The notes under the pieces are model-generated. The model was not told where the DNA came from, ran no database searches, and saw nothing but the letters and a program-made list of their open reading frames with translations. A stretch of DNA of 64,000 bases. It comes from Undaria pinnatifida. Lineage: Eukaryota; Sar; Phaeophyceae; Laminariales; Alariaceae. The DNA lies in assembly GCA_012845835.1 (NCBI GenBank), contig JABAKD010000030.1, positions 620,001-684,000 of the forward strand, written 5' to 3'. Of the stretch, positions 11,209 to 38,559 are shown piece by piece. Numbering within the stretch: the stretch's first letter is position 1; each line of letters opens with the position of its first letter. A program made the position numbers and the translations under genes.

Positions 11209-14200
11209 GTAAGAGAGTGAGACTTCGTACTGGTACAGTACGATATGAAACGACAGCGTGCGGTATTTATCCGATGCATCAGCAGGTTGGCTGGAATCCT
11301 TGCCTTGCTTCTACTTGTACAAACCAGAATTTTACGTGCCTAACCTTCCAGCCTAAGTCACACGAGTATGGTCGACACGCTTGCTTGTGTTTCCCGTATC
11401 GTATATTGTAGTGTGATGTACCGGGTTGCCTGGTAGTTTGTACTCGTAGCGAAAATTCTCACGCAGTACGTCACTGCGCTAGAATATCAAACACATGTTA
11501 TAAGGCTTAGTTTGGGTGAGCTATGGGTTAACCTGTGCGAGTGGTCAAAAGGACTAACACCCCACTAATTCCTTAACAAATGGCCTCGTCGACAGACCAT
11601 GGGTTTTTGGGTCGTGGGTTCGATCCCCACCATCCACAATGATAAACTTTTCAGACTTTCCCCATGTCGAACTTGAAAAACACTCTCTCTGGTATCCCCA
11701 GGAAATGAAACGGCTTGGGCAAATGACAGGTCCGCCCGTGTATCCGGCCGACCTGCTATCCCGCCGTTTAAGGGGGGGAGAGTGTTATAAGGCTTAGTTT
11801 GGGTAAGCTATTGGTTAACCTTTTGCAAGTAGTCAAACGGACTAATACCCCACTAATAACCTTAACAAATGGCGTCGTCGACAGACCATGGGTTTTTGGG
11901 TCGTGGGTTCGATCCCCACATCCACCATAATAAACTTTTTCAGATTTTCCCATGGCGAACTTAAAAAATACTCTCCCCGGTATACCCAGGAAATGAAACG
12001 GCTTGGACATATTGACAGGTCCGCCCGAATATCCGGCCGACCTGCTATCCCGCCGTTTCAGGGGGGGAGAGTGTTATAAGGCTTAGTTTGGGTGAGCTAT
12101 TGGTTAACCTGTGCAAGTGGTCAAACGGACTAATACCCCACTAATCCCTTAACACACAGCAATAGTCTACATCCTCAATGTCGCTGATATTCGTTACGTC
12201 TTTCCGTCGCGGGGATTTTCTACCCCCAATGCTCTCCGGCTCTGGGACGGAAGCTATACCTGACATATGGCTGCGCGTGACTGCTTGGGTCGGCACGATT
12301 CTTACACAACGAGTGCCATACAGGTCTTCGGACGGTTGCTGTTGCCATGCTGTTCGTCCAATGACCGGAGTCCACCAGTACCGGAATGAAAACGATAGCG
12401 AATACAATGTAGTTAATGTGGCACATTACATATACGCAAATATGGGAAAGTGTGGTGAGCTTAACCCCTTCAGAGCTGGAACCCCTTTTGGGGGACAAAA
12501 TTACTTGGAATTAGTATAAAGAGGGGTTTGGGGGCTTTAAGGGGGTTAAGCTTTTTTTCCCCCCATCCGCCAGAAAAGAGAAGACGAAAAGGCCATCGCG
12601 ATGTAGTAATGCTCTTGCCATCTCACTGCGAGCGCACTCTCGAACAGAGAACTGACTCAAGGTAAGAAGCGTGTCGGGCAACCAAGCACTGCCTTGTGGG
12701 CATCTCGTTTTACACAGAGACCCATGTAGAGCAACCGGAAAATACGCTTTCTTAACAAGCGTCCAGGAAGAGCGTCCAGTGCCGCACAAGCATTTCACCG
12801 TGCCACCTACGTGCATGTCGTACGTATCCTTGACGTTTACTACGATATCGGCACATTAAGGTATACCGCTTTTTGGTCAATTTTTTTCTTCTGAATGACG
12901 AGGCTCCGTGACTCATTAAAACAAATCATCAGAACAACATAATTCTTGGTTTGCAAAGCTCGACTGATTGTTTCGTATGCCTGGGCTGGGCCACGGGCTT
13001 CTTCATGGGATTGCGCTTTCAGCTTCCACAAAATCAGTTTTTTTGGGTGAGGTATACTAACCGTTGTGATACCAAGCCACCACCCTCAGGAGGAAAAAAT
13101 TAGCCAGCGCACCTGTACCATAGTATGTGTTCCTTGCAGCTAGGACGCGCATCTCCTGCCCCATCAGCACGGGCTTCATTTTCTGACCGACGCTATATAC
13201 ATGGCGTCTGGTTTCGGGGTCTTTTCCCCATCATAACCTAGAGGAGTTAAACCGAGGTTGCAGGTCGCAAGGTTTAGTTTGAGCAGGCAATTGGCTAACC
13301 TTTTACCAGTGGACCCGTGAACGGCCTAGCTCCCTCTAGTTCTTTAGCATGTGCCATTGCTGTGTAATCCGTGGCTGCCGTGGGCTGGCCTGCGCATGGC
13401 GTAAGCCGAGAAGAGAGAACACCACTGCTGCACGTCAGGCTGTCGGCTCGGCTAACACAGCATGGGCTTTTGCGCGTGTTCATGGTAGTCGACCAGTGCC
13501 GGCGCCCCCGGTGGTTCAATCGTAAGCCGCTTAGCTATTGGGGTCGAGTTTGTAGATTCGAAACCCGCAAGGGACTTTTTCTTACAAATTGGCAGGCCGA
13601 AAAAGAGCGAGAGCGCGAGTTGGCGAAATTCGATGCCAATCGACGAACATGAAAGCTGAAAAGAGGGAATGCTGAACCCTGTACGTGATAAAAAATGAAG
13701 GCACGTGCCGGGGAGGGGGGGGGTGGGAGACACCTGTGACCGCGGCTTGTCCAGAAGGTCGCTGAGGGCAAAACCTGGTACGATTTGAGCTGGAAAGAAA
13801 AAAAGTGATGATAGAAAAAAAAGCTAACCATGAACAGGGCATGGCTTGGGACGCCCCTGGGTAGGACATGTTTTAGGCAAATGCCAACAGTCCTAGTATT
13901 AAAGCTGGGGTTCGGCAAGACTTCACTACTAATAAAATAATGACCAGGTGGCCTTTTGTCGGCTACGCAGCTGACAGTTAGAAAGTATCCAAAGGGTTTA
14001 CTCGCTTTCCCTCTCGGGCATGAAAGATCTGAAGCTTAAATCAAATAGCCTACGCATTTACTTGTGATTCTTGAAGCACCCTTGCCAATAGGAAGCGTGT
14101 AAATATCTTTTAATGAAGCAGCGTCCAGTCTAATTCCTAGTATTTTTTGAACCAAACATCCAGTCAATGCTGTATCAGATATCAACTTTCGAACCACTCA

Positions 14201-17200
14201 CCCTTGAATCAGGTTTCCAGTCTGTGTTGTAGGATTCTGTGGTACCGTGCGGTGGACGCAGAGCTGGCGAGACGACAAAATAACATGATGACGACGGGAC
14301 GTACGCCCTGATCGATGTCGAGGCGTCTCCTCCACACCAGACCATTTCACACGCTGCCTTACATTTCCGCACGATGGCACCGGATCGGTCCTACAGTCAG
14401 CTCGAGCTTTAACATGGCGCTGATGAGACCTGTCCCCTGTCGCAGTTGCCTTGGACGCCGACGCCAAAATTCAACTAGCATATCCTTTGAAACTTCCATG
14501 AACAGACTGATATTTTTCCACATCGCATGAGTGGGTAAATAATAATCGAAAACTCCACACTACGCCGTCGCCCTCATTCACACGAGTGCATACGAATTTC
14601 ACGCACAGCAGCACCACAGTCTCCAGGCAGCTTGGTACCCGCGACCTTGGAACCTCGACGCTAATCGACTCGAGTGTCGATGCGAGCTTACCATACCAAC
14701 AACAAGCACAATGCTTAGGAAACATTGCGCGGACTATATCCCTCCACGCACAGTCTGCCTACGTAGGCACCTTGATTTCACCATAAAGCATTGCTTGTTA
14801 CGTAGACGCCGATTCGGCCCCCGCGATCGCAGAACGGAATAAAGCGCGTCTTAGTGGCAAAAATTATTGAGCATTCCTCTACGGGGGGTCTGGATCAGGC
14901 ATAGCAACGAGGACCGCCCGCCCTTGTGGGGACGAGGACTACCTGTGCCCGTGGGGATGAGGACCACCCGTGCTCGTGGGAAAATTTTACGCATGGACCG
15001 GCAAATCCACGCTGAACGCAGCCGAGTTGGTAGTTCTTAATGAGAACATGAGCATGCATTAGGTAGTCGCAAGGCTGGCCAACCAAGCAAGAGACTTGCA
15101 CTTCTTTTCACCTGCCCACGCGCCCTTATTTAAGATTCGAAGAAGGGGGGAAGGGGGGGGGGGGGAGAGCTACTGGTACGGATAGCTGGGGTTCTGTCTA
15201 TTCGTTTAATGTGATTCGAGTTATTTGTCTCTTTGAGCTAGGTCGGAGGAATCAAACGGAACTGTGGTACGTTACCATTCTGAGGCTTGGCCATCCAAGC
15301 CTTCTGTAAGAGATGATGGTCGAGAACCCGGCTGATATCATGGCAGGGAGAGCAAGGTAGTACAGGGTATGGGCGAGATACACAGGGGACTGCAAGAGGC
15401 TGCGATAGATGCAGAAGGCGGCGGCGGATGCATTTTTCCGATGGAACAAATCTGTACCTCCCACGACGACTCAGAAAAAACGATAACGACTCGAAATACA
15501 CAAAATATGGCAAGCTTTCCACACGTCTGACAGATCAACCGATCCCCGCTTGATGATCTAGATGTTCCAGATACGATCTGTATGCTCTAGCTCATGTTAC
15601 CGGGTGGCAGTCGTGAGATATGCTTGACCTAGTAAATGGATCCGGGGTTGGATCTGTACTTCCTGCATACAGGCCCTGCACAACACCTCGTAACGGCGAA
15701 TACAGGGTAGTTTATACTGGAGATGACCAATGTCGTGATCGGTCCGAGGTGTGAGGTCTTTCTGAAGTTGAAGAAACTCGAAAAAGTTCAACTACTAACT
15801 TACCATGTGACTTAAGTCGTTCCGACTACTCACCGCTCTACTTTTTCTCTGCCACGTATGTCACCCAGGCCGCGGAGCATGGAAACACTGCTGCGAGGGA
15901 GCTCGGCCCCGCCGGCAATATCAGGCCGCAATCGGGGCCTGACACAACGCGCATGCGTTCGCGCGACGAAGACACGAGTGCGGCCTTGATCCAACGGAAC
16001 GCACGAGGGGCCAGGAGGCGGAAGTCTTTCTTGCAGGTGCAGTCCGCCCGTGAAGAGTTGGTTCTCCACCTGCAAAGCGTGGTGTCCGCCGCGACATCTT
16101 TGGCGCGATCGCTCCAGCAGCCTCACCCACAAACGGTTGTCGAAAGTGGTACCAGCGGAGTGAGCCGGGTGCAGGATGTTTGCGCTACCGCGGAGCGAAT
16201 GATGGCGACGAGCCGAGAAGAAGGTCTTGCGACGCCGCCGTTCGACATCCTCCGAGCGATGTACAGTGCTATTACAAGTATCGAAGATGAGATAGCGTCG
16301 CTGACAGCCGAGGTGGAAGCCGGCCGAATCACCGATATGGGCGAGCACGCCCATGAATCTTTCGCGGCTATGGCGGAGTCCTGCAGGGCAGCAAGACGAG
16401 TCCTCCGTATCCTCACGGAAGCCGTCGGCGCTGACACCGTGTTAGGGGAACTGACGGCACCCGGTTCCTCGCCCACCGCCGTGTCTCCGGCGATTCCCCC
16501 CAGAGGCCACCCTAACTCGCCGGCGGGAAGCGGCAGGGCGGCAGCGGTTGCGATGGCGTCAGCACGGGGCGACCCGTTGACTTCACCTAATTCTTGCGGT
16601 CGCGGAGAAGACGAGGTTACGGATAGCCCTGGCATTCAGAAAAAGGAGCGAATAAAGGAGTTGGTGACAGATCGGGGGGGGGCGGGTCAGGATCAATCCC
16701 CTCCCGTGCCGCTCAATACCTTAGGGGTGGAGGGAATCGGGATGTTGCTGCGCTTGCACGGCTTCGAAGAGCACGCCGACGGGTTTCTCGCGCAGGCAGT
16801 CGACGGTGTCATGCTCAGCGACCCGAATCTGTGCGATGCCGACTTCGCGGAGTTGGGGCTGGGGGGGGGTGCCGCAGATGCAGATGACGCAGGAGCAGCC
16901 GAGCGCAGAGCGCGGTTGGTAGCATTTTTCCGACGATGTCAAGAACAAGGCGCTATAGTCCATCATAGAGATACAGCTTTGCTTTCGGGTGAGGCAGTCG
17001 CGTCGCCGGGGGCCGCGGTATCGGGAACAAGCGAGTCGGGATTTCCAGAAACCACGGCAGAGGGTGCAAGCGAGTCGGGGTCTTTGGAACGAGGAGATGC
17101 TAGTGAGACGACCAACGCACGGAAAGAAGCGTGTGGTGAACCCTGTGCAATAGAGAACACCGCGGCTGGATACGGTGGTCCGGACGGTGATCGGGTGGTC

Positions 17201-17692
17201 TCAGATCTACCGCCGATGATGTGGCATCGGGGTCCCGCTCAGCTTAGGCCCCAAGGCCAGCAGGTCATCGCGGATATCAGTGAACACGCAGACGAGGGAA
17301 GGGCGGCGTTAGCAGCTGCGGGGGGGAGCGAGCGGCGCATTTCGGTTAAAGTTAACGTCGGCGTGATGGTCACCGTGGGCGGCGTTGCGGCGGATTTGAT
17401 TGATGACGTGGATAGATTATCGACCGTCGACACAGACGACGAGAAGGACGCGGATGTCGCGGACGGCAAAAGCGGCGAAGCGACGCCTGTAGTAGCAGGC
17501 GCGTTATCCGTCAACAGGCCGGGCCGACGAACATCGGTAGGGTGTCATCGCGTCACGCTTGACGTGGACCCTTCGCGGAATGGGGATGGAGGCACCTCCG
17601 ATGCCGGGGGCGAACGTTTGTCGCCGGGGCTTGCCGTGACATCGACAGACATCACCCTGAACGTATTTCAAGACGGCGAGCTTCGACCGTAG
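10324..17692 (+). CDS. IQ-motif and SAM-domain protein (two exons)
   Basis: Join 10324-11208 and 15869-17692, about 902 residues. From the N-terminus it has an Asn10 tract (~23-32), a long Ser/Arg/Gly-rich low-complexity region, a short charged coiled coil (~199-223, KEQVQKEIMEQKALIEKLE), a complete IQ motif (IQRNARGARRR, ~336-346, fitting IQxxxRGxxxR) and a SAM-like helical domain (~580-650, around LLRLHGFEEHADGFL and ending at RLVAFFRRC). The C-terminal third is acidic and low in complexity. IQ motifs generally bind calmodulin or EF-hand light chains, and SAM domains self-associate or bind partners. A scaffold role is therefore an inference; I recognise no named orthologue. The donor is AAG|GTAAGAG, the acceptor CACCCAG|GCC, and phase is 0 on both sides. 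The start is the first ATG in the open frame; an upstream exon cannot be excluded. Confidence 0.72.
11496..11578 (+). repeat. TRIM LTR 1
   Basis: Begins TGTTATAAGGCTTAG and ends CCTTAACA. Confidence 0.8.
11613..11650 (+). other. tRNA T-arm-like hairpin in the TRIM internal region
   Basis: GTGGGTTCGATCCCCAC forms a 5-bp stem with a 7-nt TTCGATC loop, as in a tRNA T arm, and is repeated in the second internal region. No D arm or anticodon arm at normal distance was found, so this is not called a tRNA gene. It may be captured tRNA sequence. Confidence 0.5.
11783..11867 (+). repeat. TRIM LTR 2 (central)
   Basis: Same ends as LTR 1, 85 bp. It follows immediately on a purine tract (AAGGGGGGGAGAG). 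Confidence 0.8.
12072..12154 (+). repeat. TRIM LTR 3
   Basis: Also follows a purine tract directly and ends TTAACA. It is followed by CACA, which matches the bases before LTR 1. Confidence 0.8.
12857..13065 (+). repeat. Dispersed repeat family V, copy 2
   Basis: Shares the GGTATACCGCTTTTTGG opening and the later GCGCTTTCAGCTTCCAC-like and GGGTGAGGTAT blocks with the copy at 790-960. Confidence 0.5.
13266..13349 (+). mobile_element. Diverged solo LTR related to the TRIM
   Basis: Aligns by eye with the TRIM LTR over its length: GGTTTAGTTTGAGCAGGCAA against GGCTTAGTTTGGGTAAGCTA, then TTGGCTAACCTTTT, and an ending TTCTTTAGCA. No internal region or second LTR is present. It is probably an old solo LTR. 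Confidence 0.5.
13498..13822 (+). mobile_element. tRNA-derived SINE, copy 1
   Basis: It begins GCCGGCGCCCCCGGTGG with an A box (TGGTTCAATCG) and a mutated B box (GATTCGAAACC). The body matches copies 2 and 3 (GAGCGCGAGTTGGCGAAAT, GGGAATGCTGAACCCTG, GACACCTGTG, CGGCTTGTCCAGAAGG). It ends in an A-rich tail. It lies inside the IQ-SAM intron. Confidence 0.75.
14905..14985 (+). repeat. Short minisatellite, ~28-bp unit x3
   Basis: Three degenerate copies of a GAGGACNNCCNGTGC..CGTGGGGA unit. Confidence 0.6.
15869..17692 (+). CDS. IQ-SAM gene, exon 2 (terminal)
   Basis: 607 codons plus TAG, with the acceptor CACCCAG at 15862-15868 after a pyrimidine tract. It carries the IQ motif and the SAM domain. 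Two G-runs (about 16673 and 16859) sit in frame and encode Gly; both are potential slippage sites. Confidence 0.72.
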   Translation, partial: AAEHGNTAARELGPAGNIRPQSGPDTTRMRSRDEDTSAALIQRNARGARRRKSFLQVQSAREELVLHLQSVVSAATSLARSLQQPHPQTVVESGTSGVSRVQDVCATAERMMATSREEGLATPPFDILRAMYSAITSIEDEIASLTAEVEAGRITDMGEHAHESFAAMAESCRAARRVLRILTEAVGADTVLGELTAPGSSPTAVSPAIPPRGHPNSPAGSGRAAAVAMASARGDPLTSPNSCGRGEDEVTDSPGIQKKERIKELVTDRGGAGQDQSPPVPLNTLGVEGIGMLLRLHGFEEHADGFLAQAVDGVMLSDPNLCDADFAELGLGGGAADADDAGAAERRARLVAFFRRCQEQGAIVHHRDTALLSGEAVASPGAAVSGTSESGFPETTAEGASESGSLERGDASETTNARKEACGEPCAIENTAAGYGGPDGDRVVSDLPPMMWHRGPAQLRPQGQQVIADISEHADEGRAALAAAGGSERRISVKVNVGVMVTVGGVAADLIDDVDRLSTVDTDDEKDADVADGKSGEATPVVAGALSVNRPGRRTSVGCHRVTLDVDPSRNGDGGTSDAGGERLSPGLAVTSTDITLNVFQDGELRP

Positions 17693-20600
17693 ACATTGGC
17701 GTGGGGCTATTCGATGTAGACTTTGGCGTGGGGTGTACGGTGCGAACCGACCGAAACATTCAGGACGGGATAGGAAGCGAAAAGGAAAGGAGAAAAATCC
17801 AGTGTGGAGGACGTCGACGAAGCCCCAGTGGGTAGTGAACGCAGATATGTGTACATAATATTAGCTTTTGGGGTTCCTTTTATGTTCACTCGACCGTCGT
17901 GGGCCCCAGCGATTGGTCGATACGAGAAAAAGTTCACCAAAGACACCGACCATGCCCGGCTCCATTTGCTACTTTTTGGCATCTCAATTGTCAATAGGCA
18001 TGCTGCCACCGACCATCGCTTTTGGGGGGCGAACGTGGGGGCGAACGTGGGGGCGTGCCTTGCCCAGAAATTCGTGGGGGATGGTGGATGATTAAACGTT
18101 GGTCGATTGAAAGGTGGTGCGGAGAAATGGACGTGGGCCGCACACTCTACTGCACATAGATATAGCAACGTGCTGATGGGTGCTTCTAGAGTGGTTCCTC
18201 GGATGTAGCAAGGTGCTGACTGTTAATAGGTGGGTGCTGGTGGGCAGCACTAGAATGGCTTATTTGCTTTTATTAGCTTAGGTCGGATTGGGTGCTGCCA
18301 GGGTCTGCGGTCGAGCCGGCTTGTGTGGGCCATCGGCACAAGAAACCACTATCCCAAATCAAGTAATACATTCGAGCAATTTGTGTATCTCGCGTGCTTT
18401 TCGTCGACGCGGACGATTGATTGTTACAATATTTGAAAATATTTAGAGCACAGCTCTGGCTTCTGTATTCAGCCACGGCATTTTTGCCGTATATTTGGGC
18501 TGGAGAAGATGTCAGCCTCCACCCCTAAAGCTACAAACACCACCAAGCTGTTTTAATGTTTTTTCAAGTCGCGAAAATATATTTCAAGCGAGACGTGCTT
18601 CATCTCCAGAGCACGCAATCGTCGGCTAGCAGCCGTCCCCAAAAGGCGCCTCAAAAAATGCGTGCGACGCGATTTCTAGCCCCATACCTCCAAATCATTC
18701 CCACGTCGTCCTACATATAAATGCACCAATCGCGTCTTAACTCGTCCACTTCAATAGCATGGCGATCGTCGCCACCTAGCCTCCAATGGTCGACTGTTGA
18801 TCGATCTAGCATCGAAAATGCAGCTTCCTGTGCACTGATGATGTCGCACTTATCGCCATCACGTTACAGTTGCGATATATTTTTTTTGTTTTTACATTTA
18901 CACTTACAATATTCACCCACCAACGTCACTCAAACCTTACTAATAACGACAACTGCCTGTCTCGCTTGTAGTGGTCCCAGCAATATCCATTATGAGTAAC
19001 CCCTGAGACCGCAACACCCCCACGTTCGCCAACCAAAATCAACGCAAGGCAAATCAATAAACGAAAAGACGCAATCAACGCAGGCGCATTGAAAAGGCGT
19101 TGCAAAACAGGAACGCGGCAACTGCACCACAACAACGCAACCTTAAACATGTTGTAACAATAACAAACTGCCGCAAAGAAGTTTGCGTGACATGTCAAAC
19201 AGGTTTCCACAAGGGCGCAGCGGCTTCAGAGCACGGGCAATAAAAGCGCCTATTCAAGCGCTACCGCACCTCTCGCCATAATTCCTATTCTGACCTTGTT
19301 TTGCACAACACCATACTCACCTGTTACCACCGCCCGTCCCAATAAACGATGCATTCCTATCTCTCTCGGCCTCAAACAGCTATCGTGTGAAAAAACTCAC
19401 CGAGAGCGCACGCCAACTGAACACACGAAACAAAAAAACAAAGTAGGCCGATGAAAAAAAAAACTCTGCGCGGTGCAGCACAGCTTCTCGTCGGGTCACA
19501 AAAAGTCTTATCAGTTCCCGCCGTACTAAACGTTTTTGCGCGGATGTCGACAATACGAACGTATACATTAGCATAAATGCAGCAATGTCATCAAATTCTG
19601 CTGTGAAAAACGCTTTCCGCTCTTCAGAGAAGCATGTGCTCGTGCCACTTTGAACGGTACGGGGTGGACAGTACGCGCCTATGTTCCTGTCTCCTCCCCA
19701 ACCCTGCCTCCAACAAAACAATCTCGCGTCGCAAAACAAACCCATCGATCTTGCTCAACTACTCCAGAAGGCTTCAGAAAATCCCCTCTACGACAAAAAA
19801 AGAACACAAAACCGATACGAAGTATACATCTGTTGTCTCGCTCTGTGCCTGTTGCTTCCGCTGGAAAAAAGCAGCTTTGTTTTGTTAGGGGGTGGCGTCG
19901 AATATCTTGCGCGCGCCAAAGGGGCAGAAGGCGATCATCCTTCGGTCCTGGGAGTCTCGCCCGGTACGCGGTTCGCTCAATAAGCGCACGCACGCTAAAA
20001 TCGTCCGCACATCAGAGAGATCGCGATCTAGATCACCTATAGATCCTATGCGTGTCGTTATGACAGTTCGTGCGGAATCTGTGCAGTACAGATCCAATCC
20101 ACGAATGTGCTAGCAATAGACCATGCAGACCAGCCGCCTCTCACCCGGAAACATGATCTAAAATACCGCGCAGATCATACATGTGCTATTTAGATAATTC
20201 ACGCCACCCGGCTCTCGCCCGGCAGCGCGATCTAATGCAGACCTGGCGGATCGTATTAGCCGTACCCTGAAATACCTACAGAAGCTCATGAATAGGTGTC
20301 TGATCTGTCCTGCGTGTGAAATTGCCTCCATTACGCCGCGCCAGGCACCGCGACCGGGATGGATGCTACATACCAGGCAGTGTCGATTCCTGGAGGGCAG
20401 GCGCTCCTAACCGCCACCCCATGAACGTCGCCATCCCTTGCCTTCCCCTTGCCATTGCGTGCCAAAAGCTGAAGGCGACGGGTTCGCGTCCGATGTCCAT
20501 GTCTTTCCAAAAACCGCACGGATATTTAAAAGCTGTCCCCCCTACGCTGCTGCAGACACTCGCGAGCAAACGTTCAGGCAGCGTCGTTTCTCGGGGAGCA

Positions 20601-21307
20601 GGCGTTCCTCACAATCACCCCAACCGCGCCAGGATTCCTTGCCTTCACCTTGCGCTTGCCCAGCGTGCTGGGCGAGAGTCCAGGTATCTCATGCCCAGCT
20701 ACGGCCTGCGTAAGTCAACGAAATCGTCGAAACGCATGTGAACGAAATATCAGGGGGGGGAAGGTTGAGCAAAAAGCGCCGCAGGTTAGCACGTGGACGG
20801 GTGTGCAGGAGTAGCCTACGTCTACTAATAGGTGGTGGGAGTGCCGAAAGTGACCTCCCCCACCGTAGCTTTGCTCGTACTTTTTTTTTTGGAAACTTTG
20901 GAAACAAAGTTCATACAGTAACCCTTTCAGAGCTTTCCCACACTAATTCCAAGTGATTTCCCCCCAAAAGACGTGGGTGCGATGCTAGAAGGCTTCGGAG
21001 GCGAATTCGCTGCATTTTTCGCTGAACCGGTTGCGTCGAAAATGCGTGGCTGGCATGGATTTCCGATGCTAGCATCACGTGGAGCTAAACCATGGCGTGA
21101 GAAAAGCTTCTTATGATGATAGAGCCAACGCAGAGCACTGGAAGCGACCAATCACCAGAGGGGGGGTCTGTGCACCGAATGCAAGAATCCAGGCATGATG
21201 GAGTTCCACCGCAGACTCTCAAAAAGCCCGGCCTCGCTCCTGAAATATTCTAGGAAAATCTATGATTAGTTCTGTGCGCAAGATGTCGACGGGTCGAAAT
21301 AACAGTT
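17693..21307. other. Convergent intergenic region
   Basis: Lies between the stop codons of the convergent IQ-SAM and MAP kinase genes and should contain both 3' UTRs. No further gene is convincing. GATC-rich repeats occupy about 20015-20310, and a diverged ~200-bp duplication covers 20370-20460 and 20572-20660 (shared CAGGCAG, GGCAGGCG/GAGCAGGCG, CCTTGCCTTC blocks). Confidence 0.55.
20925..20990 (+). repeat. Dispersed repeat family M, copy
   Basis: CCCACACTAATTCCAAGTG followed by CCCCAAAAGACGTGGGTGC; see the copies near 6383 and 8845. Confidence 0.5.
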
Positions 21308-36840
<15,533 letters not shown>

Positions 36841-37984
36841 CCTACTCCCTCCTCCTCCTACTTCCTCCGTCCCCCCGCCTCCTCCGCGTTCCTCCTCCTC
36901 GCTCTCCCTCTCTCCCTCCTCTGTATAGACTATCTATCAAAAGCCGTAGCTAGCTGTGCCTACCCGAGGAGTATACCTCAAGGAATGTATCAAGTCTCAG
37001 GCCTTTTTTGTGCAGAAGATACCTGTGATACACACGATACCAGCAGCAGCAGTAGTATCCACGCACAGCAGCTGCTTTGCTGCAGCAGCAATAATAGTAT
37101 TAATAGATAGTAGACTCGATCGCGATAGGATACGGTCAGTCAAAGATGTGAGGAGACGGTCTGTCAAGACAAAACGTGCAGCGGTCAAGCATGCCAAAAA
37201 ACCACGCGTTGCATTTTATAACCTCGTAGTTTGGCGTCAGTTACGTCCGTCACAGTAAATAATAGGGCAAATAATGCCGTCGTCAGGAAGAACTGAAATT
37301 GCCGTCTCCTGACATCTTGAGGTAGGTGTAGTTAAAGCATTAGACTTAATTAGGCATTATGTCGTATAGACTATGAAACGCCGCACGATCTTTTTCAGCT
37401 GAAGACACAGCCGGAAAGATACGGGATGATGATAAAACGGTAAATTTATTTATACTCCGGAGTACCAGGTAGGTCACAGAGGGGGGAGGGGTGAGATTGC
37501 CTATTAATAGATAATTTTCCAAGGTTATTTTATAAAAATATTTTGTGCGTCGTACCACGAGAGAGAGAGAAGAGTAAATACTTGCTGATTCTCTCGTCGG
37601 ATGTCGGATCCGGAATCCACCCATATTATTATTATTGTTGGCTTTCCCAGGAAGAATGCAGAACTTTTTATTACATTTTCGCATCCTTGCGCTCAGTGGC
37701 CGCGCCCTTCGTGTTATCGTAGGCCGATTGCTACTACTACTGGTATACCGTAGGTACATACCCTCTTTCTCGAGCTCTCGCGGTTGTGAGCTCCATCATA
37801 GGGTTGTATATATTGCAATGAGGCGTTTAAGCCTCATTATTACGAGGTGTGGGGGAATCTATGGCCTCATTTTCGTTTGTTTCGAATAATAGCCGCATCT
37901 TCGATCCCCTTTCCAATTCTGGATGTTTTGTTGACATCCTTTGATCGGCAGGTGATCTGCATCTATCTCTACGACTATTCAGGG

Positions 37985-38545
37985 TGGCCTAGTTTACGGT
38001 TGAAGGTGCGGTTGCTGAAAGCTGAGGTGGTCGAGACACTGCTGTACGGTTGCATGACGTGTAGCCCGAAGAAGCCTGACTATGACAGGCTACGACGGGT
38101 TCACCACTCCATGCTCCTCCGATGCCTCGTACGGCGGAAACGGAAGCGCGACGACGACACCCTATCGTACGCCGACGCGCTTGCCCAGACAGATTCCGAG
38201 AGCGTTGAAGTGATAGTGCGCAAACGGAGGATTTTGTTTGCGGGATTCGTGGCTCGCATGGGGGAGGAGCGTCTGCCACAGAGGGTGATGTTTGGGGAGT
38301 TTGTTGGGGGTAAAGGCTACTCAGGGGGGCAAGAGAAAGACTGGATGGATCATCTGAAGGAGGATATATATGTCGGTTTTTGGAATGAAATTCGAAGGAT
38401 GGCGAAAGGCTGCTCAGAAGGCTGGCAGATGGTTTCGAAGAGTAGAGGAGGGAGCCGAGTTGTTCATGCGGAATTGGCGTGAAACGGAGAGACGCAAAGC
38501 TGCAGAGCGACGCGCAAAGGCTGCGGCAGCGTCATCCACCGTTGG
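37985..38545 (+). pseudogene. 3' fragment of a non-LTR retrotransposon polyprotein, frameshifted
   Basis: The frame from about 37985 reads LKVRLLKAEVVETLLYGCMT, RRVHHSMLLRCL, RKRKRDDDTLSYADAL, VRKRRILFAGFVARMGEERL and PQRVMFGEF. This is the segment I associate with the region after the reverse transcriptase core in LINE-like elements of protists and fungi. After a TA-rich spot near 38366-38372 the homologous reading continues in another frame (GMKFEGWRKAAQKAGRWF, RRVEEGAELFMRNW, ETERRKAAERRAKAAA). There is no RT core or endonuclease in the window, so the fragment is 5'-truncated and inactive. A G-rich tract follows. Confidence 0.65.
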
Positions 38546-38559
38546 CATCTCTAAGCGGC

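Larger units (their letters stand above)
11496..12154 (+). mobile_element. TRIM-like element with three LTRs and two internal regions
   Basis: Three near-identical terminal repeats (11496-11578, 83 bp; 11783-11867, 85 bp; 12072-12154, 83 bp) each begin TGTTATAAGG and end TTAACA, i.e. TG...CA with TGTTA/TAACA inverted ends. They separate two 204-bp internal regions. Each internal region starts AATGGC, placing a TGG primer-binding-site-like start two bases after the LTR, and ends in the polypurine tract AAGGGGGGGAGAG directly against the next LTR. The flanks share CACA, a possible 4-bp target duplication. There is no coding capacity, so the element is non-autonomous. The LTR-int-LTR-int-LTR order is what unequal recombination between LTRs would give. 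Confidence 0.82.
11209..15868 (+). other. Intron of the IQ-SAM gene (4.66 kb)
   Basis: Begins GTAAGAG and ends in a pyrimidine-rich stretch with CACCCAG. It contains the three-LTR TRIM element (11496-12154), a diverged related LTR (13266-13349), SINE copy 1 (13498-13822), a family V repeat and short GATC-rich repeats. No additional exon is evident, though a small one could be missed. Confidence 0.6.

Noticed and set aside
11613-11650. tRNA gene in the TRIM internal region
   Set aside because: Only a T arm is present; no D arm, anticodon arm or acceptor pairing at suitable spacing, and it repeats with the element.
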